A stretch of DNA of 32,142 nt from Oscillospiraceae bacterium. GTDB taxonomy: Bacteria > Bacillota > Clostridia > Oscillospirales > CAG-272. The notes beneath the pieces were generated by a model. That model ran no database searches and was not told the origin of the DNA. It saw nothing but the letters and a program-made list of their open reading frames with translations. Shown here piece by piece: positions 1-7,348 of the stretch; position 1 is the first letter of the stretch; each line of letters starts with the position of its first letter. Position numbers and translations under genes: made by a program. The stretch is taken from NCBI GenBank assembly GCA_015064065.1, contig SVSY01000012.1:1-32142 (forward strand). Direction: 5' to 3'.

Positions 1-321
1 GGGTTTGATAACTATATCGCCGGGGAGCTTTGCAACGGGAATAGCCGCGGGAACGATAGCGCCCTCAAAGATATTCTGAGCGCCTGTAACTATCTGCTCG
101 ACTTTGCCGCCGATATCTACCTGACATATCTGAAGATGGTCGCTGTTCTCGTGGGGAGCGATAGAAAGAATGCGAGCAACTACTACGTTTTCGATATCCT
201 CGCCGAGTATCTCATAACCCTCTACCTTCGATCCGGTATCGGTCATTCTGTCGCAATAATCTTTTATTTTAACGTCGGAAACGTCTACGAAATCCGACAG
301 CCAATTCTTAGATAAATTCAT
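1..321 (-). CDS. pheT: Phenylalanine--tRNA ligase beta subunit, N-terminal part (gene runs off the window)
   Basis: This is the beta subunit of the alpha2-beta2 phenylalanyl-tRNA synthetase, which charges tRNA-Phe in the cytoplasm. Only the first 107 codons are present; the gene continues past base 1. The protein begins MNLSKNWLSDFVDV, and is followed from about residue 40 by the EMAP/tRNA-binding OB domain typical of PheT (VVVARILSIAPHENSDHLQICQV, VTGAQNI). The ATG at 321 is preceded by GGAGG five bases upstream. It lies 19 bases after the pheS stop, the usual pheST operon order, and should be under the same T-box control. The start is not in the ORF track because the frame is open to the window edge. 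Confidence 0.95.
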   Translation of the reverse strand, partial: MNLSKNWLSDFVDVSDVKIKDYCDRMTDTGSKVEGYEILGEDIENVVVARILSIAPHENSDHLQICQVDIGGKVEQIVTGAQNIFEGAIVPAAIPVAKLPGDIVIKP

Positions 322-340
322 TGTTCTACCTCCGTATCAA

Positions 341-1354
341 TCAAAACTGCTCAAGGAAACGGGTATCGTTTTCGTAGAGCAATCTCATATCGTCAATACC
401 GTAGTGCTTCATAGCTATACGCTCAACGCCCATACCGAACGCAAAGCCGCTGTATTCCTTGGGGTCGATACCGCAATTTTCAAGCACAAAGGGGTGTACC
501 ATACCTGCGCCGAGGATCTCTATCCAACCCTCGTTCTTGCAGACTCTGCAGCCCTTACCGCCGCATACGAAGCAGGAAACGTCTACCTCAGCAGAGGGTT
601 CGGTGAACGGGAAGTGGTGGGGACGGAAACGAAGTCTCGTATCCTCGCCAAAGAGGGTCTTTGCAAAGGTCTCAAGCATTCCCTTGAGATCTCCCATAGT
701 GATGCCCTTGTCTACTACGAGACCTTCTACCTGATGGAAGAGAGGAGAGTGCGTAGCATCTACGGCGTCAGAACGGAAAACTCGTCCGGGGGATATGATC
801 CTTATCGGAGGCTTCTGTTTTTCCATAGTTCTTACCTGAACGGGAGAGGTCTGAGAACGGAGAAGAATGTTCTCGGTGATATAGAATGTGTCTTGAGTGT
901 CTCTTGCAGGGTGGTTTTCGGGAATATTGAGAGCCTGGAAGTTATAGTAGTCGTACTCTACCTCAGGACCCTCGGCGATGGAAAATCCCATACCGATAAA
1001 GATCTCCTCAATTCTGCGCTGTATCTGTGTGAGGGGATGGAGATGACCTACTGCGAGAGCAGAGGAGGGCATAGTAACGTCGATCTTCTCGTCCTTGAGC
1101 TGCTTCTCAAGAGCCTGCTCCTTCTGCGCCTGTGCCTTTGCTGCGAGAGCCGCTTCGACCTCGGCGCGAACCTCGTTTGCTATCTGACCTACGATAGGTC
1201 TTTCTTCGCTTGAGAGAGCACCCATACCGCGAAGCACGGAGGTAAGCTCGCCCTTTTTGCCGAGATACTGAATTCTTATCTGTTCAATGTCGGCGTCATT
1301 GTCAGCGATAGCCGCCAAAGCAGCTTCTCGTATCTGATTAAGCTTTTCTTTCAT
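341..1354 (-). CDS. pheS: Phenylalanine--tRNA ligase alpha subunit
   Basis: PheS is the catalytic subunit of phenylalanyl-tRNA synthetase. At 337 residues it has the normal family length. An N-terminal coiled-coil arm (about residues 1-90) is followed by the class II core. Motif 2 is seen as [23 protein letters not shown] and motif 3 as [20 protein letters not shown] near the C-terminus. The cysteine-rich stretch [14 protein letters not shown] before GWIEILGAG is common in bacterial PheS. The ATG at 1354 has an AAAGGA ribosome site. It is the first gene of the pheST operon, preceded by a T-box leader, so expression should rise when uncharged tRNA-Phe accumulates. Confidence 0.97.
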   Translation of the reverse strand: MKEKLNQIREAALAAIADNDADIEQIRIQYLGKKGELTSVLRGMGALSSEERPIVGQIANEVRAEVEAALAAKAQAQKEQALEKQLKDEKIDVTMPSSALAVGHLHPLTQIQRRIEEIFIGMGFSIAEGPEVEYDYYNFQALNIPENHPARDTQDTFYITENILLRSQTSPVQVRTMEKQKPPIRIISPGRVFRSDAVDATHSPLFHQVEGLVVDKGITMGDLKGMLETFAKTLFGEDTRLRFRPHHFPFTEPSAEVDVSCFVCGGKGCRVCKNEGWIEILGAGMVHPFVLENCGIDPKEYSGFAFGMGVERIAMKHYGIDDMRLLYENDTRFLEQF

Positions 1355-1377
1355 TTTCTGTCCTTTCGTTTATATAT

Positions 1378-1648
1378 CAAAAATTAAAAACATATAAAAA
1401 AGCCGTCCTATAGAAATAGGACGGACAAATTACCGCGGTACCACCTAAATTCCTGCCGTAAGGCAGACACTCTCGTCTTTTAACGGGGACTTACCGCGCG
1501 CTGCTACACAACCGTAAGGTCTTCACAGAGCGAGCTCCGAAGCGAAAGGCGAGATCTTTACTTGCAACCGCTCACAGCCAAGGCGGTTTTCTCTGAGGCA
1601 AGTGAATAAAGACGTGCCGACTTCATCAATGCTTTTTATTCAACTTAA
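1378..1648 (-). promoter_or_regulatory. T-box riboswitch leader of pheST
   Basis: The leader contains the conserved T-box sequence AGGTGGTACCGCGG (minus strand, 1446-1433) followed by a perfect terminator hairpin with a T run. Upstream is a long Stem I-like region with CAGAGA and an apical GC-rich hairpin typical of T-boxes, and a short hairpin (CTGCC..GGCAG) just before the T-box that fits Stem III. In the known mechanism, uncharged tRNA pairs its anticodon with the specifier and its NCCA end with the T-box bulge, favouring antitermination. Two UUC triplets lie on the descending side of Stem I (1546-1544 and 1541-1539). By hand folding I favour the first as the Phe specifier, but this is uncertain. 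Confidence 0.93.
1395..1424 (-). terminator. T-box regulated terminator upstream of pheS
   Basis: A nine-base-pair perfect stem (CCGTCCTAT / ATAGGACGG, loop AGAA) is followed on the minus strand by GC and six T. It lies just after the T-box motif and 41 bases before the pheS start, so it is the conditional terminator of the leader. Confidence 0.92.
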
Positions 1649-1650
1649 TA

Positions 1651-1679
1651 ATTATATCACAACTTTTTTCGTTTTGCAA
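1651..1679 (-). promoter_or_regulatory. Promoter of the pheST T-box transcript
   Basis: TTGCAA (1679-1674), a 17-base spacer and TATAAT (1656-1651) read on the minus strand. A TG precedes the -10 (TGTGATATAAT), giving an extended -10. Confidence 0.88.
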
Positions 1680-1719
1680 TAGAATTTTATATTTTTCTCT
1701 CTTTTTTATCTGATTTTTA

Positions 1720-1748
1720 TTGCAAAATTCTTTTGCATAAGGTATAAT
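1720..1748 (+). promoter_or_regulatory. Promoter of the TraX-like gene
   Basis: TTGCAA at 1720-1725, a 17-base spacer and TATAAT at 1743-1748. It is divergent from the pheST promoter, with only about 40 bases between the two -35 boxes. Confidence 0.85.
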
Positions 1749-1790
1749 AGTGTATAAGTCGGGCTCGACGTTTCAAAAGGAGGGAAGCAA

Positions 1791-2549
1791 ATGACTGATA
1801 GCAAGCCGAAAATACGCGTTCTCAGCGGAAATATGCTAAAGATAATAGCCGCGGTGTCTATGCTTATAGACCATATGGGCGCGGTCCTTTTTCCAGGCGT
1901 TATGATATTTCGGATATTAGGGCGTATTGCGTTCCCCATATTTGCTTTTATGATAGCCGAGGGGTGTCGATATACTAAAAACAGAATAAAGTATTTTCTT
2001 CTCGTTTTTTCTATGGGACTCGGATATACTCTCGTATTCTACGTTTACAGCAAAATACTTTATTTTTGTATTTTGATAACCTTTGCTTTTGCTATACTTA
2101 TGATATTTGGGCTTGATCGTTTCAAGTGCTCGATCTTTGATAAGAAGGCAAGTATCTTATCAAAGATTTTTTGGGGTATCGTTTTTCTTTCGTCGGTCCT
2201 TCTTTGCTTTTGGTTCAATTCTGAATTTCGGGTCGATTACGGCTTTGTAGGCTGTATAACTCCCGTGCTCGTCAGCCTTTTTCATCCACCGTCAAAAAAT
2301 GCTCCCGCGCTGTATGCCAAGATAGGCAACGGACTTTGGAGCGTGATAGGTGTTACGGTCGGCGTTGCTTTGTTGGCTATAGTTTACGGCGGAGTAAGAT
2401 ATTACGCATTTTTAGCCATACCGCTGTTGTTGCTTTACTCGGGCAAGCGCGGAAAGAGGAAGATGAAATACTTCTTTTACGTATTCTATCCTACGCACCT
2501 GTTGCTTTTAGAGGGCATATATATGCTTATAGAAATGATAAAGGGTTGA
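1791..2549 (+). CDS. TraX-like integral membrane protein
   Basis: A 252-residue hydrophobic protein that resembles the TraX family (Pfam PF05857). The characteristic start is LKIIAAVSMLIDHMGAVLFPG followed by FRILGRIAFPIFAFMIAEGCRYTKN. It has roughly seven or eight membrane segments and ends with the typical YFFYVFYPTHLLLL block. F-plasmid TraX acetylates pilin; most chromosomal members in Bacillota have no established substrate, and an acyltransferase role here is only inference. The ATG has an AAAGGAGGG ribosome site and its own promoter. No conjugation genes lie nearby. It is a single-gene unit ending in a hairpin that overlaps the stop codon. Confidence 0.85.
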   Translation: MTDSKPKIRVLSGNMLKIIAAVSMLIDHMGAVLFPGVMIFRILGRIAFPIFAFMIAEGCRYTKNRIKYFLLVFSMGLGYTLVFYVYSKILYFCILITFAFAILMIFGLDRFKCSIFDKKASILSKIFWGIVFLSSVLLCFWFNSEFRVDYGFVGCITPVLVSLFHPPSKNAPALYAKIGNGLWSVIGVTVGVALLAIVYGGVRYYAFLAIPLLLLYSGKRGKRKMKYFFYVFYPTHLLLLEGIYMLIEMIKG

Positions 2550-2580
2550 TAACGCAAGCTATCGACCCTTTTATTTTTTC
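2543..2580 (+). terminator. Terminator after the TraX-like gene
   Basis: The inverted repeat GGGTTGATA / TATCGACCC (one wobble pair) is followed by CTTTTATTTTTTC. The stem begins just before the stop codon. The T run overlaps the end of the convergent DUF6873-like gene. Confidence 0.85.
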
Positions 2581-3305
2581 TTCTCTAAGAAAAATATACT
2601 GCCAACGTCATATAACGGCTCATTCGAAAGAGAACAGAGCACTGTGGAATGTCTTTTGCAAAAATCCGAAATAGCCTGATATTCCGGGTGCAGGGTGATA
2701 TCTCCACAGAAATACAGCGTGCCGTCGAAATATCCGCAAGCACCGCCGATAAATCCGTGATCGTAACCGTTAAGCCTTATTGCCGAAGAATTGCTTATAC
2801 GCAAAACGTCTATTCCGAGCGCTCGTGCCGCTGTTTCTATCGTTTTGTCGGCAGTGATAAGCGCTTTGTCTCCTATGATCGCCGATGAGCACTTGGCGTA
2901 TCCTTGCTTTACCGAACGGAGAGTATATCCGCTCTTCGACAGATAGCTTTTAACGCTGCTGTCGATATACGGTATATTTCCGAACACCTCTTTTTTGATA
3001 AGCGCGATATTGAAGAGAATATCGTGAGGATATTCGTTTTTTGGACTGTTATGGCTCAGGTGTATCTCATAGCCGTATTCGCAGAGAATATCTGTAAGCT
3101 GAGGGAAAGAGTCGGCATATTCTTTTGTAAGGAATAGCTTGCCGTCGGTACAGAAGAGAAGCATATCGGCGTGCGAGCTCACGGGCAGAGCAAGACGCGG
3201 GTCTCGCTTGAGTAGGAACACTTCAAAGCCTTTTTGAGCCAAAGCCTTCAGCGCAGAGGAGGGCGCGTCTTCGCCGATAAGAACGAGAGTGCTTTTATCC
3301 GACAT
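2571..3305 (-). CDS. DUF6873-like protein (possible GME fold)
   Basis: The protein is 244 residues if it starts at MSDKSTLVLIGEDAP. The ORF track extends the start 29 codons upstream, but the ATG at 3305 has GGAGG four bases before it, and the upstream extension runs through the rpmB terminator. I recognise it, without a search, as similar to the DUF6873 family annotated with a guanidino-modifying-enzyme (GME) fold. Visible landmarks are SVKQGYAKCSSAIIGDKALITADK, FIGGACGYFDGTLYFCGDI and a C-terminal LSNEPLYDVGSIFF. There is no signal peptide and no clear membrane segment. No promoter is evident between the rpmB terminator and this gene, so it may depend on read-through from rpmB. Its function is unknown. 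Confidence 0.7.
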   Translation of the reverse strand: MSDKSTLVLIGEDAPSSALKALAQKGFEVFLLKRDPRLALPVSSHADMLLFCTDGKLFLTKEYADSFPQLTDILCEYGYEIHLSHNSPKNEYPHDILFNIALIKKEVFGNIPYIDSSVKSYLSKSGYTLRSVKQGYAKCSSAIIGDKALITADKTIETAARALGIDVLRISNSSAIRLNGYDHGFIGGACGYFDGTLYFCGDITLHPEYQAISDFCKRHSTVLCSLSNEPLYDVGSIFFLEKKK

Positions 3306-3324
3306 AATACCTCCACAGTAAAAT

Positions 3325-3365
3325 AGAAAAAATAAAAAGCAGCTTCGCACGCGAACCTGCTTTTT
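3325..3365 (-). terminator. Terminator between rpmB and the DUF6873-like gene
   Basis: On the minus strand AAAAAGCAGGTTCGC / GCGAAGCTGCTTTTT forms a long stem followed by ATTTTTTC. It lies 46 bases after the rpmB stop and just before the next gene in the same direction, so it probably attenuates read-through. Confidence 0.88.
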
Positions 3366-3411
3366 GATCTTTAATCCGTATTGCGCACGCAAATAGGATC
3401 ATACAGAGCAA

Positions 3412-3597
3412 TTAAACTCTGGTAACTTTGCCAGAACGAAGGCAGCTGGAGCAAACAGCAATGGTCTTAGGTGTACCGTTAACCATAGCCTTTACCTTAC
3501 GGATGTTGGGCTTCCAAGTTCTGTTTGTTTTACGATGAGAGTGGGAAACTGCCTGTCCGAAAACAACGCCCTTTCCGCAAACACTACACTTTGCCAT
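3412..3597 (-). CDS. rpmB: 50S ribosomal protein L28, zinc-binding (C+) form
   Basis: This is the 61-residue L28 protein of the large ribosomal subunit. The sequence MAKCSVCGKG..VSHSHRKTNRTWKPN is diagnostic. Two CxxC pairs (CSVC at 4-7 and CSSC at 49-52) make the zinc-ribbon type. The track starts 23 codons earlier, but the ATG at 3597 has a strong AGGAGG ribosome site and L28 proteins begin with MAK. It has its own consensus promoter and a strong terminator, the usual single-gene arrangement. Confidence 0.97.
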   Translation of the reverse strand: MAKCSVCGKGVVFGQAVSHSHRKTNRTWKPNIRKVKAMVNGTPKTIAVCSSCLRSGKVTRV

Positions 3598-3671
3598 ATT
3601 GACACCTCCTACAATGCACGTACGCGCATAACTTTTATCGTTAGAATTTATGAACTCATAGAACATTTGCT

Positions 3672-3700
3672 ATTATACCATATCTGAAAAGAAAATGCAA
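3672..3700 (-). promoter_or_regulatory. Promoter of rpmB
   Basis: On the minus strand TTGCAT (3700-3695), a 17-base spacer and TATAAT (3677-3672), with TGG immediately before the -10 (extended -10). It gives a 5' leader of about 70 bases. Confidence 0.88.
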
Positions 3701-3731
3701 GAGCTTTTTGAAAAATTTTTTAAAATATTTT

Positions 3732-5054
3732 TTACTCCTGAAGTTTAGCAAAAATAAGCTTCCCGTCAGTGCTCTCAAAGCTAACTTTACGGAGCGTAGA
3801 ACGCAGATCTGTAGCCGAGCGGACGCACACTTCAATAAAATCGTCGGTATGGCCGTAAGCGTGTCCGTTTTCATAGGTTTCAAATAAGACCGTGCGAACG
3901 CTGCTTGAAGCTACTTCGCGTTCAAGAAGCTCTTTTGTGACGGTAGCACATATATCTTCAAGCTCGTGCAGACGTCTGCTCTTTACATCTGTCGGAAGCT
4001 GATCTGCCATAGTTGCCGCAGGTGTGCCGTCTCTTCTCGAGTAGGGGAATATGTGTACTGTAAGAAATCCTGCCATCTTTACAAACTCGCAGGTGTTAAT
4101 AAAATCCTCTTCGGTCTCGCCGGGAAATCCGACGATAACGTCGGTGGTGAACTTTACGTTAGGGATCTCGGCTCTCAGAAGCTCTATTGCTCTCATAGCC
4201 ATCTTTGAGTTGTATTTTCTTTTCATCAGCGCAAGAACGCGATCGCTGCCGCTCTGAAGCGAAAGATGAAAATGCGGTGCTAAGCAGGACAGAGAAGAGA
4301 TCTTTTTTACAAAGTCGGGCTTGATCAGTGAGGGGTCAAGCGAGCCGAGGCGCACGCGTCCAATACCCTTTATCTTATCGACACGGCAAAGGATATCCGC
4401 AAGATCAACGTTTTCAAGATCCTTGCCGTAAGAGGCTGTTTCTATGCCCGTGAGAACTATCTCGCGGCAACCGCCCGCAACCAGCTCTTCGACCTCGCGT
4501 ATGAGCTCATAAGGGTCTTTTGAACGCACCTTTCCGCGTGCATATGGGATTATGCAGTAGGTGCATTTGTTTTCACAGCCGTCCTCGATCTTGACGTAAG
4601 CTCGCGTACGGTCAAATCGGGTTATAGACATCTGTTCAAATGAGGAATTTTCAATATCGTTTACTATTATTTGAGGCGCTTCGTTCTTTTTACCGCCGTA
4701 AAAAAACTCAATGATCTTTTCCGCCGCTAAAAGCTTATCGGTGTTTCCGATTATTACGTCAACGCCCGATATATTGGCGATACTTTGCGGTGAGGTTTGA
4801 GCAAAGCACCCCGTGACAACGATGAATGCCTCGGGATTTTTAGATATGGCACGGCGAATGAACTGCCGCGCTTTTCTGTCTGACTCTGCAGTGACGGTGC
4901 AGGTATTTATCACGTAAGCATCGCATATCTGCGACGGTGAGAGGATCGTCGCTCCGCCTTTGCAAAGCGCCTCTGCTATTGCTTCGGATTCATATTGATT
5001 TACTTTACAGCCAAGCGTGTAAATGCCAACCGTGCGCTTTCTATCGAGATCCAT
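3732..5054 (-). CDS. mtaB: tRNA (N6-L-threonylcarbamoyladenosine(37)-C2)-methylthiotransferase
   Basis: A radical-SAM methylthiotransferase that converts t6A37 to ms2t6A37 in tRNAs reading ANN codons. The 440 residues have the three-domain order of the family. The N-terminal UPF0004 domain carries cysteines for one Fe-S cluster (LGCKVNQ C16, NTCTVT C52, TGCFAQ). The radical-SAM core has CENKCTYC, the CxxxCxxC cluster motif. A C-terminal TRAM-like RNA-binding segment follows. GCKVNQYES and IPYARGKVRS point to MtaB rather than MiaB or RimO. It has its own promoter and sits downstream of the epimerase gene in the same direction. Confidence 0.93.
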   Translation of the reverse strand: MDLDRKRTVGIYTLGCKVNQYESEAIAEALCKGGATILSPSQICDAYVINTCTVTAESDRKARQFIRRAISKNPEAFIVVTGCFAQTSPQSIANISGVDVIIGNTDKLLAAEKIIEFFYGGKKNEAPQIIVNDIENSSFEQMSITRFDRTRAYVKIEDGCENKCTYCIIPYARGKVRSKDPYELIREVEELVAGGCREIVLTGIETASYGKDLENVDLADILCRVDKIKGIGRVRLGSLDPSLIKPDFVKKISSLSCLAPHFHLSLQSGSDRVLALMKRKYNSKMAMRAIELLRAEIPNVKFTTDVIVGFPGETEEDFINTCEFVKMAGFLTVHIFPYSRRDGTPAATMADQLPTDVKSRRLHELEDICATVTKELLEREVASSSVRTVLFETYENGHAYGHTDDFIEVCVRSATDLRSTLRKVSFESTDGKLIFAKLQE

Positions 5055-5081
5055 AATTACGCTCCTATGTTTACTGCCATT

Positions 5082-5110
5082 ATTTTACCACGAAATTCTT
5101 TTTTTGTAAA
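5082..5110 (-). promoter_or_regulatory. Promoter of mtaB
   Basis: On the minus strand TTTACA (5110-5105), a 17-base spacer and TAAAAT (5087-5082) with TGG before the -10. It lies in the 61-base gap between the epimerase stop and mtaB. Confidence 0.75.
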
Positions 5111-5115
5111 TAGCT

Positions 5116-6222
5116 TTATAAGAGCTTTCCGAGAATATCGGCTATTCTCTCGCTTGCGTGACCGTCGCCGAATACGTTGCTCGCTCTTGAGAGACGTCTG
5201 TATTCAACCGTATCGTTAAGCAACCGTTCAGCAGAGAAAAGGATATCTTCTTTGTTCGTTCCTGCCAAAAGCAGAGAATGCCCTATGCCTTCTTGACGCT
5301 CCGTAACGCTCCTGAGAACAAGCGTGGGAATACCTAACGCCACGGCTTCCTCCTGTATTCCTCCGCTGTCGGTAAGTACCATATATGCTTTTGAAAGAAG
5401 AAAATGAAAATCTTTTGTGTTCAGAGGTTCGCACAAGGCGATATTTGGAATATTATCAAAGTACTTTTTGGCGAGTTCTCTTATTCTCGGAGTTTTGTGA
5501 AGCGGATATATCGCACTGACGTCAGGGTGCCTTAAGCATAGCGTGCGTATCGCTTCGAATATTTCTCTTAATTCAAGCTCGGAATGTTCCCGACGGTGAA
5601 CCGTGATAAGAACGCATTTTTTATCGATTTCAATGCGTATATCTTCTATATCTTCGGAGGTAAAGCACTTTAAATTATACAGGAGAGTATCTATCGCGGT
5701 GTTTCCCACGGTGAAAATTCTGTTTTTATCCGTTCCTTCGGCGATAAGGGTATCTGCGGCAGTTTTTGTAGGCGCAAAATGATAGTCTGCTATTATTGAT
5801 ATTGCGCGGCGGTTAAACTCTTCGGGGTGCGGCGAAAAGATATTTTTGGTGCGGAGCCCCGCTTCTATATGTACGACGGGTATATGCCGATAAAACGCCG
5901 CGAGAGCCGAGCAGAATGCTGTGGTTGTATCTCCGTGAACTATAACGGCGCAGGGATTGAGCGTATCCAATATCTCGCCCGTCTTAGTTACGATAGAAGA
6001 GGTAAGATAGTCGAGAGATTGTCTTTCTTTCATTACGTCAAGGTCGTAGTCGGGAACTATTTCGTATTCATCTAACACCGAGTCAAGCATCTGTCGGTGC
6101 TGTGCACTAACGCACACCTTCAATTCAAAATTGTCCGAGCTTTTCAAGGTTCTTATGAGTGGTATGAGTTTTATGGCTTCGGGGCGCGTGCCAAACGTAA
6201 TTAACAAAGTTTTATTTTTCAT
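5116..6222 (-). CDS. wecB: UDP-N-acetylglucosamine 2-epimerase (non-hydrolysing)
   Basis: Interconverts UDP-GlcNAc and UDP-ManNAc in the cytoplasm, supplying ManNAc for wall polymers or surface glycans. The protein is 368 residues from MKNKTLLITFGTRPEAIK. The track's extra five codons (MQGAI) lack a ribosome site, while the ATG at 6222 has AAGGAG six bases upstream. Family landmarks are GTRPEAIKLIPL, the HGDTTTAF loop, HIEAGLRT, HPEEFNR, TVHRREH and DSGGIQEEA, so the catalytic acidic residues and histidine appear present. No other polysaccharide genes are adjacent. MnaA is an equivalent name in Gram-positive bacteria. No convincing promoter is visible upstream. Confidence 0.93.
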   Translation of the reverse strand: MKNKTLLITFGTRPEAIKLIPLIRTLKSSDNFELKVCVSAQHRQMLDSVLDEYEIVPDYDLDVMKERQSLDYLTSSIVTKTGEILDTLNPCAVIVHGDTTTAFCSALAAFYRHIPVVHIEAGLRTKNIFSPHPEEFNRRAISIIADYHFAPTKTAADTLIAEGTDKNRIFTVGNTAIDTLLYNLKCFTSEDIEDIRIEIDKKCVLITVHRREHSELELREIFEAIRTLCLRHPDVSAIYPLHKTPRIRELAKKYFDNIPNIALCEPLNTKDFHFLLSKAYMVLTDSGGIQEEAVALGIPTLVLRSVTERQEGIGHSLLLAGTNKEDILFSAERLLNDTVEYRRLSRASNVFGDGHASERIADILGKLL

Positions 6223-6264
6223 TATCGCTCCTTGCATTTTATTGAATAGTTAAATATATGAGAG

Positions 6265-6299
6265 CCGAAAGTAAATAAGAAGCAAAGGAAAGCTTTCGG
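6265..6299. repeat. Inverted repeat between divergent genes
   Basis: CCGAAAG at 6265-6271 and CTTTCGG at 6293-6299 are separated by 21 bases. It falls in the leader of the minus-strand epimerase and just upstream of the divergent RluA-like promoter. Its role is unknown. Confidence 0.5.
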
Positions 6300-6315
6300 T
6301 TATACAGAAAATTGA

Positions 6316-6344
6316 TTGACAGTTTGGCTTTGGTGTGGTATAAT
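6316..6344 (+). promoter_or_regulatory. Promoter of the RluA-like/lnt operon
   Basis: Perfect TTGACA (6316-6321), a 17-base spacer and perfect TATAAT (6339-6344), with TGTGG before the -10. Predicted to be strong. Confidence 0.92.
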
Positions 6345-6381
6345 GTTTACAGTTAAAATATCGGAAGGTATTATTTTGTAA

Positions 6382-7344
6382 ATGAGAATTATCACGGTAA
6401 AGAAAAACGACGCGGGGCAGAGACTTGATAAGTTTCTCGGCAAAGCCGTAAAAGGTCTTCCTGCGTCCATGATGTATAAGCTTATAAGAACTAAAAAAAT
6501 AAAGGTCAACCGAAAAAGGACCGACCAGAAATACGTTCTTTGCGAGGGCGACGAGATACAGCTCTTTATAAAAGAAGAGTTTTTCGATTCTCCCGAAAAG
6601 GATCTCGGCGCACTTGAAAGGATAGTTCCCAAGCTCGATATACTCTATGAGGACGACAATATAATGCTCCTCAATAAGCGTCCGGGTGTTCTTGTTCACG
6701 AGGACAGCGAAGCGGGGGAAAATACGCTTATTATGCACGTTAAGGCATATCTTTGTCAGAAGGGAGAATACGACCCGTATACAGAGCAATCCTTTGCTCC
6801 TGCGCTTTGTAACCGTATAGACAGAAATACGGGCGGTATCGTTATAGCGGCAAAGAATGCCGAGGCTCTCAGGTTGATGAATGAAAAGATAAAAAACGAC
6901 TGTCTTACCAAGACCTACCTTTGTCTTGTTCACGGCACACCCAAGAAAAAAGAAGCGGAGCTTCGCGCCTATCTGAGAAAGGATAGTAAAAATAATACGG
7001 TCGAGGTAAGAGACCGCGAATTTGCCGGATCAAAAGAAATAATCACCCGTTATCGCGTACTCAAGAGTGACGGCGAGATCTCCTTACTTGAGGTCGATCT
7101 TATAACAGGACGAACTCACCAGATAAGAGCTCATATGTCGCATATAGGGCATTCTCTCGTTGGCGACGGAAAATACGGCGTAAACCGAGAGGAAAAGACG
7201 AGAGGATACAAATATCAGGCCTTGTATGCATATAAGCTGTATTTCAAAAAAACGGAAGAGGAAAACAGCCTTTCATATCTTGAAGGAAGAACGTTTGCTC
7301 TCGATAAGAGCGATATATGGTTTTTGAAGGACGTAAAGGAGTAG
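6382..7344 (+). CDS. RluA-family pseudouridine synthase
   Basis: Isomerises specific uridines in rRNA or tRNA to pseudouridine. The 320 residues have an N-terminal S4 RNA-binding domain (about 1-75, RLDKFLGKAVKGL) and an RluA catalytic core. The active-site motif reads NRIDRNTGG with catalytic Asp147, a variant of the usual HRLDRxTSG. The later landmark GRTHQIRAHMSHIGHSLVGD is intact. The ATG follows an in-frame stop directly, so no longer start is possible; the best ribosome site, GGAAGG, is unusually far (13 bases). The exact target (RluC, RluD or another) cannot be decided here. It is followed by lnt after four bases. Confidence 0.92.
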   Translation: MRIITVKKNDAGQRLDKFLGKAVKGLPASMMYKLIRTKKIKVNRKRTDQKYVLCEGDEIQLFIKEEFFDSPEKDLGALERIVPKLDILYEDDNIMLLNKRPGVLVHEDSEAGENTLIMHVKAYLCQKGEYDPYTEQSFAPALCNRIDRNTGGIVIAAKNAEALRLMNEKIKNDCLTKTYLCLVHGTPKKKEAELRAYLRKDSKNNTVEVRDREFAGSKEIITRYRVLKSDGEISLLEVDLITGRTHQIRAHMSHIGHSLVGDGKYGVNREEKTRGYKYQALYAYKLYFKKTEEENSLSYLEGRTFALDKSDIWFLKDVKE

Positions 7345-7348
7345 GAAT

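Noticed and set aside
6250-6933. 227-codon minus-strand ORF over the RluA-like gene start
   Set aside because: It covers a consensus plus-strand promoter and the S4 domain of the RluA-like protein; antisense shadow.
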